Shown piece after piece: positions 1 through 8,190 of a stretch of DNA of 34,721 bases. The translations under genes and the position numbers were made by a program. The notes beneath the pieces are model-generated. The model saw only the letters and a list, made by a program, of their open reading frames with translations, had not been told where the DNA came from and did no database searches. How positions within the stretch are numbered: the stretch's first letter is position 1; each line of letters begins with the position of its first letter. Source of the stretch: CALLPQ01 sp964421675 (GTDB lineage Bacteria > Pseudomonadota > Alphaproteobacteria > Caulobacterales > Parvularculaceae); the NCBI GenBank assembly GCA_964421675.1, contig CAYQXV010000035.1:1-34721 (forward strand), written 5' to 3'.

Positions 1-46
1 AAAAAGCGGTTGACCCTACACGCACGTCATACCCTATCAACCTCTC

Positions 47-826
47 ATGACAGATAAAACAACCCTCACCGTTACAAATGTCGCGCGTTTAGCGGGCGTG
101 TCTGTTCGCACACTTCACTATTACGACAAGATTGGATTGTTGGTCGCCGATCGGTCCGCCAAGGATTATCGGCTCTATTCGCAATCGCATATGTTGCGAT
201 TGCAGCAAATCTTGATCGAACGATCAATGGGGCGATCGCTTGAGGATATTCGCCGGTCTCTGGATGATCCGGATTTTGATCAAGCGGCAAATTTGAAAGC
301 ACAACGCGAGCACATGGTCGCGCGCCTATCGCAAACGCACAAAATGATCACCGCGATTGATACCGCGCTCGCTCATTATACTGAGCCCGAAGAAAGGAAA
401 ACACCGATGGATTTTAAATCATTATTTGATGGCTTCGACCCTAATGAATTTGAGGTTGAGGCAAAAGATCGCTGGGGTGACACGGACGCATGGGCCCACA
501 GTAATAAGCGCACAAAGGGGTATGAAAAGGCTGACTGGGAACAGGTCAAACAAGAACAAGACTCAATCTGGCAGGCGTGTGCACTGGCAATGGGCGAGGG
601 GCACAATCCACAAAGTGATATTGCCCAAAGCCTTGTTGAGCGACATCGCCGTTATATTGATCGCTGGTTTTATCCCTTAACCCCAAAGGCCCATATCGTC
701 CTGGCTGATATGTGGGAGGGGGATGATCGCTTTCGCACCAATATTGATGGCTATGCGCCGGGCCTCACCGAATGGATAGCCAACGCGATACGGGCGGCCG
801 CTGGCGAGCCGAAGGATGCGGATTGA
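47..826 (+). CDS. MerR-family regulator with C-terminal TipAS domain
   Basis: Probable drug-responsive transcription activator of the TipA type (259 aa). Residues about 8-75 form a MerR winged HTH (ARLAGVSVRTLHYYDKIGLL, then a YRLYS wing). A helical dimerisation linker follows to about residue 115. Residues about 130-255 match the TipAS antibiotic-binding fold, with the W-G-D-T-x-A-W stretch and the C-terminal YIDRWFYP helix. In TipA relatives this domain binds thiopeptide-like or other hydrophobic compounds and MerR homodimers remodel a long-spacer promoter. The ATG start has only 46 bases of window upstream, so its promoter cannot be judged. It converges on the next gene, with 30 bp between the stops. 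The family is clear; the ligand and targets are not visible. Confidence 0.9.
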   Translation: MTDKTTLTVTNVARLAGVSVRTLHYYDKIGLLVADRSAKDYRLYSQSHMLRLQQILIERSMGRSLEDIRRSLDDPDFDQAANLKAQREHMVARLSQTHKMITAIDTALAHYTEPEERKTPMDFKSLFDGFDPNEFEVEAKDRWGDTDAWAHSNKRTKGYEKADWEQVKQEQDSIWQACALAMGEGHNPQSDIAQSLVERHRRYIDRWFYPLTPKAHIVLADMWEGDDRFRTNIDGYAPGLTEWIANAIRAAAGEPKDAD

Positions 827-856
827 TTTGAACTGTTAAGCGCGCTGGCAGCAATT

Positions 857-2248
857 TTACCGTTGCCGTAATAGAGCGGCAACGGTCTCTTCTACGCGCA
901 ATCCTTTTGGCCGGATGAACGCGGTATGGTGCGTGGAAAAACTGGTGGGGTTTCCAATATTGTCCTGAAAACTGGTATTGCGGAAATTCCCTTTGATGCG
1001 CGCGCCAATGCGAGTTGTTTCGAGATGGCTTTTTTGCAGCCTTGATTGCGGAATGGACGGCAAACCAACGGCGCAGGTAACGCTATGGGGTGTTGCGCTG
1101 ACAACGGAGATAAAATCTCCAGCGCGAACCATGGAAGCAATTTTGGGCCCAATCTGTTCCAATATTTTGTGGCTGGTTAAATTCGTTGCTTCATCGCATC
1201 TGACGTTAATGCCAAGCATGGGAACCAGTTTCGATGCCCGGTCACATTCATTGCCAACGGTTTCTAACCATCGTGCGAGAATTTGCGGGGACCATACCCG
1301 CGCGCGGGGCTCGCGAACACTTTGCGTTCCGATCTTGGTGCACTCCTCGCGAAACATTTCCAACTCGCGCATCTGGAAAATTTCACCGCGCATCATTTCC
1401 ACCGCAAAGTCGGGGGCTAATGCGGCCGGGATGGCTGGCCGGTTGGTGGCGTCGAGTGGTTCGCCAAGGCAATTTTGATCAACATGAATGACCGGTGTTA
1501 TTCTGTGGCGGGAATGTCGCCGCATTGCCCGTGACAGCGCAAATAAGGGATCTTTATTGCCATCTGAAACAAATAGAGCGCCTGCGATTTTGCTGGTTTC
1601 GAGAATCCGAATGGCCTGCGCCGGTCGGTAAGCGCATTGCACATTCAGACCCGCTTCCTGAAAAATATTGATCAAGGATAATGTCAGGCTGCCCGGTGCC
1701 CCGGCAACAAGAATTTCTTCTTGCGTGCTTGCTTCCCATTTCACCCGAGGATGTTCGGTGCCCCGTTCCTGATCATTCAACAATGCCTTGAGGCGGTGCG
1801 TGGACAACCGGGTTTGCTGTTGACGCAAAAGGTCGCCAATGCGGTCAGACAATTGCTCATTCGAAAATGGCGCAACGATTATCTTGGTAAAAGGCGTTAG
1901 GCGCTTGAGGTGGGCGGGCGATGTTGATGCATCGGCGATTAACAAAACCGACGGCGGAATATTCGTCAAAATCACGATAAGCCGATTTAAACTTCTGATC
2001 GAAAATTTGAAGCCGCGCAGATCGAGCAAAATGAGGTCAGCGGTTTTCGCGACATCGCCAATTGTATCGGCGGTGACGGTTTGGAATTGATAGCTTTTTA
2101 ATGCCTTATCTTCGCGCCACCCTTTAAGATGGGGGCTGCCCGCCTCCGTTCCATTCTCAGTTCCACCGAGAACAGCAATTGTAATGCGCCCTGTTTCAAT
2201 AGGGTCGGGAATGAACGGGCGGATAACGTTGGTAGAGCCATTTGACAT
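857..2248 (-). CDS. PopA-like REC-REC-degenerate GGDEF protein
   Basis: 463 aa with the architecture and length of PleD/PopA. Residues about 20-145 look like a first receiver (LILLDLRG at the acceptor strand) but have APF where the conserved K-P-F is expected. Residues about 175-300 resemble a second receiver with no recognisable acceptor motif. The C-terminal about 120 residues align with a diguanylate cyclase domain: RAGD at 375-378 is a canonical RxxD inhibitory site, and five residues later SATPH (384-388) stands where GGDEF should be. I infer a catalytically dead c-di-GMP binding effector. Caulobacter PopA, which helps deliver CtrA for proteolysis at the cell pole, is the closest precedent I know. 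The gene lies 107 bp downstream of the tandem VanY gene on the same strand. Orthology to PopA is likely but unproven, so no symbol is given. Confidence 0.7.
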   Translation of the reverse strand: MSNGSTNVIRPFIPDPIETGRITIAVLGGTENGTEAGSPHLKGWREDKALKSYQFQTVTADTIGDVAKTADLILLDLRGFKFSIRSLNRLIVILTNIPPSVLLIADASTSPAHLKRLTPFTKIIVAPFSNEQLSDRIGDLLRQQQTRLSTHRLKALLNDQERGTEHPRVKWEASTQEEILVAGAPGSLTLSLINIFQEAGLNVQCAYRPAQAIRILETSKIAGALFVSDGNKDPLFALSRAMRRHSRHRITPVIHVDQNCLGEPLDATNRPAIPAALAPDFAVEMMRGEIFQMRELEMFREECTKIGTQSVREPRARVWSPQILARWLETVGNECDRASKLVPMLGINVRCDEATNLTSHKILEQIGPKIASMVRAGDFISVVSATPHSVTCAVGLPSIPQSRLQKSHLETTRIGARIKGNFRNTSFQDNIGNPTSFSTHHTAFIRPKGLRVEETVAALLRQR

Positions 2249-2355
2249 AAGACAGTGCCTGAAACGCGGGTAAAGTCGGATGCACTGATCCCGGATGGAT
2301 CAAGGCAGCTTTCTTTAAGTCATCGCGTTCTGAAAAAGGTTGCGATAGAGGTGCT

Positions 2356-5286
2356 TCAGCGTTGATCGCCGCTGCGCAAAACCTTATTCAAGTTTCGGGC
2401 CGAACTGGCATTCTCGCCATTCACGAGAAGTGCGTCATCATTGCTCGCCTCTTCAACGAATGGCACATTCGTTTGAGGGGGTTCGGGTAGGGCGCTTAGC
2501 CCAGAGACATTGTCATATAAACAAAAATCGGTGCGTTCTTCTGGGTAAAAGGCGTTGCGGGCTTCTGCTTGCTTTTCGTAACAGGGTAAAGCCGCCAAAA
2601 ATTCCTGCGGTTTGCCTTCTGGGCCATGGTTTTTGTAAAGCTGCGCCGTTTCCTTGCCGACATAACGCCAGTGCCATGGCTCAAACGTATCAGCGCCAGG
2701 CAAATAGCGGTTCCCTTTGGGATAAGAGAGGATAAAGCCATAATCATGGGCATTTTGCGAGAAACAGCCATAGCTCTTGTCGCCCTCGCGCATAAAGCGG
2801 CCATTTACATCAATATCTGCGGCAAGACCGGTTTGGTGTTCTGACATGCCAGGCGGGGTCACTGTCCCGCGATGGCGCAATCGTTGGTAGAGGCTGACTT
2901 GTGTCTCAAAGGCCCGGTATCCAGAGCGCAGGGACAAGCTTTCATCAGGATTATCGGCGCTGCATAAATCGATAAGTTGTGACAAATGGATCGGCAGGCT
3001 CGCCGCATCAATCAATCGGTCATCATGGCTCGCAAGACGCAGCTTCATCTCGTCGAGATTAGGGTCTTTACTAACCGGAATGCCATAATCATTGGCAGCG
3101 ATCAGATCATTTGGTTGGTAATCAGCCTGCAGAATAAAATATTGTGACACTGGGCGCGTAATTGACCCAAAAGAATTCAACGCTTTGTCGGTGCTGGGAT
3201 GATCATCGTGAACATGGACCGTCTCGCCGGAATAGGTGCTGCGCAATCGGTCGGTTATATGTCCAGATAGAGCGTGCGCATGCAGCTCCATGCCGGAATT
3301 TTTGTACAATGTCGCCAGCATTCCCGTATCCAGCGTGTGATCGCCGGTTAAAGGCTCTGCGGGGTTTTCAACCTTGTCGCCAAACTGCATGGCGGTGATC
3401 AAAAGTTGTTTGGCCTCAGAAAAACGCCCGCGTGCCATTAAGAGGGGACTATGGGCGCGCGCATTTTGGCGCGCTTTGATCAGCGCTTCATATTCGGTAT
3501 CTTGCGTTAATGCGGTTGCTGCTACCAGGCTATTGGAAATCGAGTTTTGCGCACTATTGATTGTATCGGGCGCGGCTTCATTGATGAGACCAAGACAATC
3601 CTCAGGATCGGTTACGAACGTCCCGCCAATTTCCTGCGATTTGTTTTGTGCATAATTCTGAAAGCAACCAATTTGCGTTAAAAATTCCTGAGGGGCACTA
3701 AGCGGGCCATATTCTCTGAATAGGCGCGTTGTTTCCACACCGACATAGCGCCAGTGCCATGGTTCGAAACTATCAATTACCGCGGGACTGTCTGCGGACT
3801 GAGCACTTGCCAGCCCGTAAGAATTGCCTTGGGGAAAGGATAGTAAAAACCCAAACTTCCAGGCATTTTCGCGAAAGCACAGCCAGCTTGAATCGGATTG
3901 GCGCATCAAGCGGCCATTAACGTTGAGGTCAACGGCAAGACCCAATTGGTGTTCTGAGTGTCCCGGTAATTTTGCAGTCTCATCACTATCTTGCCTGCGA
4001 AAACCGCTCGCCAGCGACAAAGCTTCATCGCGTCCATCCTGTCCGCACAATGCCATCAGCTGTGAAAGACGCACCGGCATATTGTCACCATTGCTGGTGC
4101 CCGCAAGACGAAGGGCAACATCATCAGAGCGACCATTGGCGGATGAGGCGCGAGACGAAACATTGGTTTGGTTTACCGGGATGAGATAATCCGATGCGGT
4201 TACCAGATCTTGTGGTTGGTAACTGGCGGGGACCCGGTTTTCCGGGGAGATGGATTGCACCAATGTTGCCGGTGGTTGTTGGGTAAGAGAGTGGCGCAGG
4301 CGGCCAAACCTTTCTGTAAAGATCGCTCTGATCTGACGATTAAGCGCGCGCGATTCTGTGAGCCGACCTTGTTGGCGGTAAACGTCCGCCAATAATTTAA
4401 TGTATAAAGTGAAATCGGTTGAGTCCGGGCCAAGAACAACTTCCTGTGCATGAAAGGCTTGCAGATAAAGTTTCTCCGCATCTTCATAGCGTTTTGATTG
4501 TTGATAGAGGGGCCCGAGGATAAGCGCGATCTGTGTTAAGTCGCGTGACTGCGCGGGGAGGTTTGCACTGCGAATATTGTAGGCTGCTGATAATAACCCG
4601 GTTGCTGCAGGATGATTGGATTGCTGCAAACTGTAAAACGCGCCAAGAGCGGTCATTTGTTTGGCCGTTGCAAGCTGTCCTGCCGCATCGGTCGATAAAC
4701 GATTTGCGCCGTTATTACTAAACGAATCCAATCCTGGTTTAAATTCGCGCGCAAAAACCGGACCGGCTTCATAGACTGCGCGTGCATATTGGCTTTGCAG
4801 ATCCATTGCGCCGGGCGCGGGAATATGGGTTGTTGCGTTTCCGGCAAGGCTTAAAAATGCAGAAAATATCGGCACGCCTTTTTCATAATTGCCGCTGAGG
4901 ATATGAGCGGCGGCTAAATCTTTTTCCATGGAAAGTTGTTGCGCGGGGGGCAGCTGTCTCCAACTTTTCGCAACCACCATTGTTTCCAGAATTTGCGCAC
5001 CGCGCGTATAGTTGCCGATCTCTAAATGGGTGCGCGCTAATTTTTGGCGCAATGCCATTAATTGTTCATCGCTATCGCCGCGCTCGGCGCGTAATGATTC
5101 GGCGCGTTCGCCAAAAATAATCGCTTGTTCTAAATTGCCGCGATCAAGATTTTCCTGGAATCGTTTTTCAATGAACGCCACATCTGTTCGTTCAGCTATA
5201 AAGACATAGCCAGAAAAAATGGCGGCCAACACCATAAGAAGGCCTGCCAATATCGCCGGTCCGCGCCATGGAGATGCTTTTCGCAT
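2356..5286 (-). CDS. Membrane-anchored TPR protein with two tandem VanY-type D,D-carboxypeptidase domains
   Basis: 976 aa from the ATG at 5286 (AGGA five bases upstream); a TTG seven codons earlier is the alternative. An N-terminal membrane helix (about 10-30) suggests a periplasmic protein anchored in the inner membrane. Residues about 35-335 are helical TPR-like repeats. Two M15B (VanY) peptidase units follow. Unit 1 has SEHQLGLAVD near residue 445 and EPWHW near 509. Unit 2 has SEHQTGLAAD near 815 and EPWHW near 869. Both keep the H/D and H zinc ligands, and each ends in a similar RYVG...PQEFL tail. Unit 1 lacks about a dozen residues of the segment before SEHQ that unit 2 keeps (FETQVSLYQRL). 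VanY enzymes remove the terminal D-Ala of peptidoglycan stem peptides. Function is inferred from motifs; the tandem arrangement is unusual. Confidence 0.88.
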   Translation of the reverse strand: MRKASPWRGPAILAGLLMVLAAIFSGYVFIAERTDVAFIEKRFQENLDRGNLEQAIIFGERAESLRAERGDSDEQLMALRQKLARTHLEIGNYTRGAQILETMVVAKSWRQLPPAQQLSMEKDLAAAHILSGNYEKGVPIFSAFLSLAGNATTHIPAPGAMDLQSQYARAVYEAGPVFAREFKPGLDSFSNNGANRLSTDAAGQLATAKQMTALGAFYSLQQSNHPAATGLLSAAYNIRSANLPAQSRDLTQIALILGPLYQQSKRYEDAEKLYLQAFHAQEVVLGPDSTDFTLYIKLLADVYRQQGRLTESRALNRQIRAIFTERFGRLRHSLTQQPPATLVQSISPENRVPASYQPQDLVTASDYLIPVNQTNVSSRASSANGRSDDVALRLAGTSNGDNMPVRLSQLMALCGQDGRDEALSLASGFRRQDSDETAKLPGHSEHQLGLAVDLNVNGRLMRQSDSSWLCFRENAWKFGFLLSFPQGNSYGLASAQSADSPAVIDSFEPWHWRYVGVETTRLFREYGPLSAPQEFLTQIGCFQNYAQNKSQEIGGTFVTDPEDCLGLINEAAPDTINSAQNSISNSLVAATALTQDTEYEALIKARQNARAHSPLLMARGRFSEAKQLLITAMQFGDKVENPAEPLTGDHTLDTGMLATLYKNSGMELHAHALSGHITDRLRSTYSGETVHVHDDHPSTDKALNSFGSITRPVSQYFILQADYQPNDLIAANDYGIPVSKDPNLDEMKLRLASHDDRLIDAASLPIHLSQLIDLCSADNPDESLSLRSGYRAFETQVSLYQRLRHRGTVTPPGMSEHQTGLAADIDVNGRFMREGDKSYGCFSQNAHDYGFILSYPKGNRYLPGADTFEPWHWRYVGKETAQLYKNHGPEGKPQEFLAALPCYEKQAEARNAFYPEERTDFCLYDNVSGLSALPEPPQTNVPFVEEASNDDALLVNGENASSARNLNKVLRSGDQR

Positions 5287-5356
5287 GCTAATCCTGATTC
5301 CCGCCAATTACCCCAATTACTGGTGAAAGCTATCATTGAATGGGCGAAAACGCGAG

Positions 5357-5375
5357 CGCTCTTGAGACAAGAGCG
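5357..5375. promoter_or_regulatory. Perfect hairpin in divergent promoter region
   Basis: CGCTCTT-gagac-AAGAGCG has 7-bp perfect arms. It lies between the start of the tandem VanY gene (minus) and the histidine phosphatase (plus), and a T-run (5394 region, AAATTTTTT) follows on the plus strand. No plus-strand gene ends just upstream, so a terminator role is unlikely. A leader hairpin or operator is more plausible. Confidence 0.4.
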
Positions 5376-5444
5376 TCGGGAAATTTTTTAACGATGCGCG
5401 GCACTATGGGTCGAATGTCTGCCAATCTGTATTGACCGGGTCGG

Positions 5445-5458
5445 TTTGACGCGTCAAA
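5445..5458. promoter_or_regulatory. 14-bp perfect palindrome upstream of histidine phosphatase
   Basis: TTTGACGCGTCAAA is a perfect palindrome. It lies 9 bases before the ATG at 5468 and overlaps the probable Shine-Dalgarno AAAGG (5456-5460). A protein bound here, or an RNA fold, would affect expression of the downstream gene. It may be an operator; the factor is unknown. Confidence 0.4.
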
Positions 5459-5467
5459 GGCATATTT

Positions 5468-6268
5468 ATGACCAATCCTCAAACGCCCGAAAATACCCCC
5501 ATGAATGTAAAGCCGAGTTCGATGACGGGCCGCCGCCGACTGTTTTTATTGCGCCACGGCCATGTCGATTATTTTAATGCCGCCTTGTCGGATCCTCGCA
5601 TGGTTGATCTCACCGAAGATGGCAGACGCCAGGCCGAGGCGACGGCAAAAACGCTCGCCAATATTGAGTTTGATATGGCGATGTGTTCGGGCCTGCCAAG
5701 GACGCGGCAAACCGCTGAAATTATTCTGAAAAAACAACAATCAGCGCCGAGCCTGATGGAGGATGAGGGGTTTGAGGAAATCAAATCCGGCTGGGTAACG
5801 GCCAATAGCCGCGAGGAGCTGGCCGCGCGCCTTGCTTATTGCTTCGATCAGGCAGGCGAGCCCAATGCGCGGTTTCTCCCCGATGGCGAGACATTTGAGG
5901 CGGTTGAAAAGCGCACTGTGGCTAGCCTGCAAGCCTTGATCCAAACCCGCCACTGGAAAACCGGGCTTTTGGTTGCCCATGAAGGGGTAAACCGGGTTAT
6001 TTTGGGGTGGTGCACCGGGGGCGGTCTCAACACGATTAATGCTTTTGAGCAGGACCTTTGTGCCATTAATGTGATCGATTTTGATATTACCCCGGCCGAG
6101 GCCGATGACCGCGGAGGAAGCGGGGTAAAAATCGAGCGCAAGATCCTGAAATTAATGAATGTTACGGCCTATGATGTTGCGAAAAATGACCTGCGCCGCA
6201 CCAGCCTGGAGCATCTGTTCGGCGTTGATTTTGGCGCGTCCCGGCCAATTGAGCAACCAACAGACTAA
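5468..6268 (+). CDS. Histidine phosphatase (phosphoglycerate mutase-like) family protein
   Basis: 266 aa cytoplasmic protein of the branch-1 histidine phosphatase superfamily. The signature LFLLRHG places the phospho-accepting histidine at residue 30, a GLPRTRQTA stretch follows, and the second catalytic histidine is H171 in VAHEGVN. An EEIKSG acid region lies near residue 100. The substrate cannot be told from sequence: relatives include phosphoglycerate mutases, alpha-ribazole phosphatase and phosphoprotein phosphatases. The N-terminal about 20 residues are Pro/Thr-rich and may be dispensable, since internal ATGs at 5501 and 5522 are also possible starts. AAAGG at 5456-5460 supports the ATG at 5468. 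Confidence 0.88.
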   Translation: MTNPQTPENTPMNVKPSSMTGRRRLFLLRHGHVDYFNAALSDPRMVDLTEDGRRQAEATAKTLANIEFDMAMCSGLPRTRQTAEIILKKQQSAPSLMEDEGFEEIKSGWVTANSREELAARLAYCFDQAGEPNARFLPDGETFEAVEKRTVASLQALIQTRHWKTGLLVAHEGVNRVILGWCTGGGLNTINAFEQDLCAINVIDFDITPAEADDRGGSGVKIERKILKLMNVTAYDVAKNDLRRTSLEHLFGVDFGASRPIEQPTD

Positions 6269-6446
6269 CCTCAAATTGGCGCCGCAGGCCCCTATGTGCT
6301 GACGATCTCATCGCAGATCGGGCTGATTATGCCTGGATTTGGCGGACCTCTGGTCGAACCCAAAAACATGTAAATTAGGGGCTGTATCATCGAGCATTTT
6401 AACGTTAGTCTTAACCATAGTGGTAAACGGGGTATTTAGGAGGTTG

Positions 6447-7406
6447 ATGATGCCTTACGGGGTTAAACGCGGATATAAAGCGCCTGGCGAATTTGGGATT
6501 ACCGATATTGCCGGATTGGCATTTTCTGGGTCTGCAGGAATTATCGCAGCGCTGGTTACCGATTATCAGCAAAGTGCAGAAGCATCGGCACTCTTTACGA
6601 TGAACCGATGGGCGGTTGCCTTGGGCTCAATGTTCGGATTTTCCGAAATCCCTCTTTATGTTGTGGTCCTGGCGGTTATTGGCATTGGCGCTGGTTCAAT
6701 TTTCTATTTTCAGCCGATCACACGCCAAGGGGCGTTCGCGCAAGGTTTTGGTTTACTGGCTGTTTTGATGACAGCCATCCCGACTGATCTTGCAAGCGGC
6801 ATTGAAGATATTTTAGGCGATGATAGCCTACCGGGGCTCGGAGCGCCTGATTTTGGCGACATCTCGGAAGTAAGTTTTGTACCAAGCTCTGCTCCAAACG
6901 GGGCCGCTCCGCCTGCCACTATTCAAAATGCGGCAATCGTTCAAAAGGCGTCGATAACCGGCGTTGGTGTTGTCCCGATTACTGCCGCCACCAATAGTGC
7001 TGCAGCCACCACCGCCGCCGTTCAAGGCGAGAGCAGAGCGGCACAATATAAAGTTCGACTGATCATCACCTTTGAGGGCGGACTAAAAGGCAATCTAAAC
7101 AATCTCGTGCGACGCGGCCTATTGCGCGGGCGTTTGCATAATGAGGATACTGGCGAGACCTTCAATTTATTCCGCAATGCGGGCGGCGTCATTCGCCACA
7201 ATGAAAATACGTTGATCATTGACGCGGGCGTACCGGCCCGGTCTGAATCGGCCAAACTCTGGGTGCGGATTGAATCGAATGGCCATCAGATAGAAACGCA
7301 GTCAGCAGAATCCAATTTGCGCGAAGCTTTAAGATGGCGCATGACGGTCAAGGAATCATCGACGCCTCTGTTTTTACAGCGGCTCGGTAAGGTTTACTGG
7401 TTCTAG
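6447..7406 (+). CDS. Unknown membrane protein with C-terminal soluble domain
   Basis: About 319 aa. I place the start at the ATGATG at 6447/6450 because AGGAGG (6438-6443) lies directly upstream; an upstream in-frame TTG at 6339 has no such support. Residues about 15-35, 70-95 and 100-120 are hydrophobic and probably membrane-spanning. Residues about 125-185 are a Pro/Ala/Ser/Thr-rich linker. The last about 130 residues look like a soluble beta-rich domain (KVRLIITFEGG, GRLHNEDTGETFNLFRN, LIIDAGVPA, KLWVRIES). I do not recognise the family. The gene stands alone on the plus strand and is followed by a strong terminator. Confidence 0.75.
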   Translation: MMPYGVKRGYKAPGEFGITDIAGLAFSGSAGIIAALVTDYQQSAEASALFTMNRWAVALGSMFGFSEIPLYVVVLAVIGIGAGSIFYFQPITRQGAFAQGFGLLAVLMTAIPTDLASGIEDILGDDSLPGLGAPDFGDISEVSFVPSSAPNGAAPPATIQNAAIVQKASITGVGVVPITAATNSAAATTAAVQGESRAAQYKVRLIITFEGGLKGNLNNLVRRGLLRGRLHNEDTGETFNLFRNAGGVIRHNENTLIIDAGVPARSESAKLWVRIESNGHQIETQSAESNLREALRWRMTVKESSTPLFLQRLGKVYWF

Positions 7407-7431
7407 GGTAATCGATTATCGAAATTTGAGA

Positions 7432-7464
7432 GGGGTGCGCAGAGCTAGTCTTGCGCGCCCCTTT
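7432..7464 (+). terminator. Rho-independent terminator after the unknown membrane protein
   Basis: GGGGTGCGC and GCGCGCCCC pair over 9 positions, including one U-G, around a 12-base loop, followed by TTT. It lies 25 bases past the stop at 7406 and before the nitroreductase ATG at 7539. The T-tract is short. Confidence 0.6.
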
Positions 7465-7538
7465 CGATTCTGAAAAACATTGGGTCGCAAAACATTGCGC
7501 GGCAATATCCATCAGCCTCAACACCGGATTTCAAATTT

Positions 7539-8186
7539 ATGGCTTCTTCCCCGCTGACTTTATCGCAATCACAAACGCCAGAATTTGGCAGCGAACTTGA
7601 ACCCGCACATCCTAACGAGTCGATGTTGACGGCATTGCGATTGCGCCGCTCAACGCAAGCCGACAAACTGAGTGGTCCGGGCCCGCAAGCGGCGGTGTTG
7701 CACGATATTTTGCAAATCGCCTCACGGGTACCCGACCATCGCTGCATTGTGCCGTTTCGATTTATTAAATTTTCCGGCTCTGCGCGCGAGCGTGCGGGCG
7801 AGATTTTGGCGCAGACCTTTTGCAAGAACGAACCGGATGCTGCGAGCGAGGCGGTCGACAAAGAGCGCGGCCGGTTTTTACGCGCGCCGGTCATTATCGG
7901 GGTTGTTTCTAAAGTCGATGAAAATCACCGAACCCCCGCATGGGAGCAGATTTTATGTGCGGGCGCGGTGTGTCACAATATGCTGCTAGCCGCCAGCGCC
8001 CATGGGTTTGCCGCGCAATGGCTCACCGAATGGTATGCCTATGACCGCGATGTCCTTGCTGCGTTTGGTGTAGAGCAAAATGAAAAGATGGCCGGGTTTA
8101 TCTATATCGGAACACCGGCGAGTAAGCCAAAGGAACGCAGGCGTCCGGAGGTAGAGGGCCTCATTACCGACTTTATTCCCGGCTAA
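7539..8186 (+). CDS. YdjA-like nitroreductase family protein
   Basis: 215 aa, FMN-binding NAD(P)H-dependent nitroreductase fold. RRST near residue 33 is the phosphate-contacting R-R-S at the start of these enzymes. ASRVPDH and the later AGAVCHNMLLAASAHGFAAQW and GTPASKPKERRRP segments are typical of the compact YdjA subgroup. The protein has an N-terminal extension of about 25 residues compared with E. coli YdjA (about 183 aa). Physiological substrates of this subgroup are poorly defined. The next gene begins 4 bp after its stop, so the two are probably co-transcribed. Confidence 0.88.
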   Translation: MASSPLTLSQSQTPEFGSELEPAHPNESMLTALRLRRSTQADKLSGPGPQAAVLHDILQIASRVPDHRCIVPFRFIKFSGSARERAGEILAQTFCKNEPDAASEAVDKERGRFLRAPVIIGVVSKVDENHRTPAWEQILCAGAVCHNMLLAASAHGFAAQWLTEWYAYDRDVLAAFGVEQNEKMAGFIYIGTPASKPKERRRPEVEGLITDFIPG

Positions 8187-8190
8187 ATTT

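Noticed and set aside
2661..3774. Near-identical DNA blocks at about 2661-2693 and 3741-3774 as mobile direct repeats
   Set aside because: Both encode the conserved EPWHWRYVG motif of the two VanY units; they reflect internal gene duplication.
6397..6415. TTAA-cgttagtc-TTAA upstream of the unknown membrane protein, resembling a CtrA box
   Set aside because: The spacing between half-sites is 8, not the canonical 7, so I do not call it a CtrA site.
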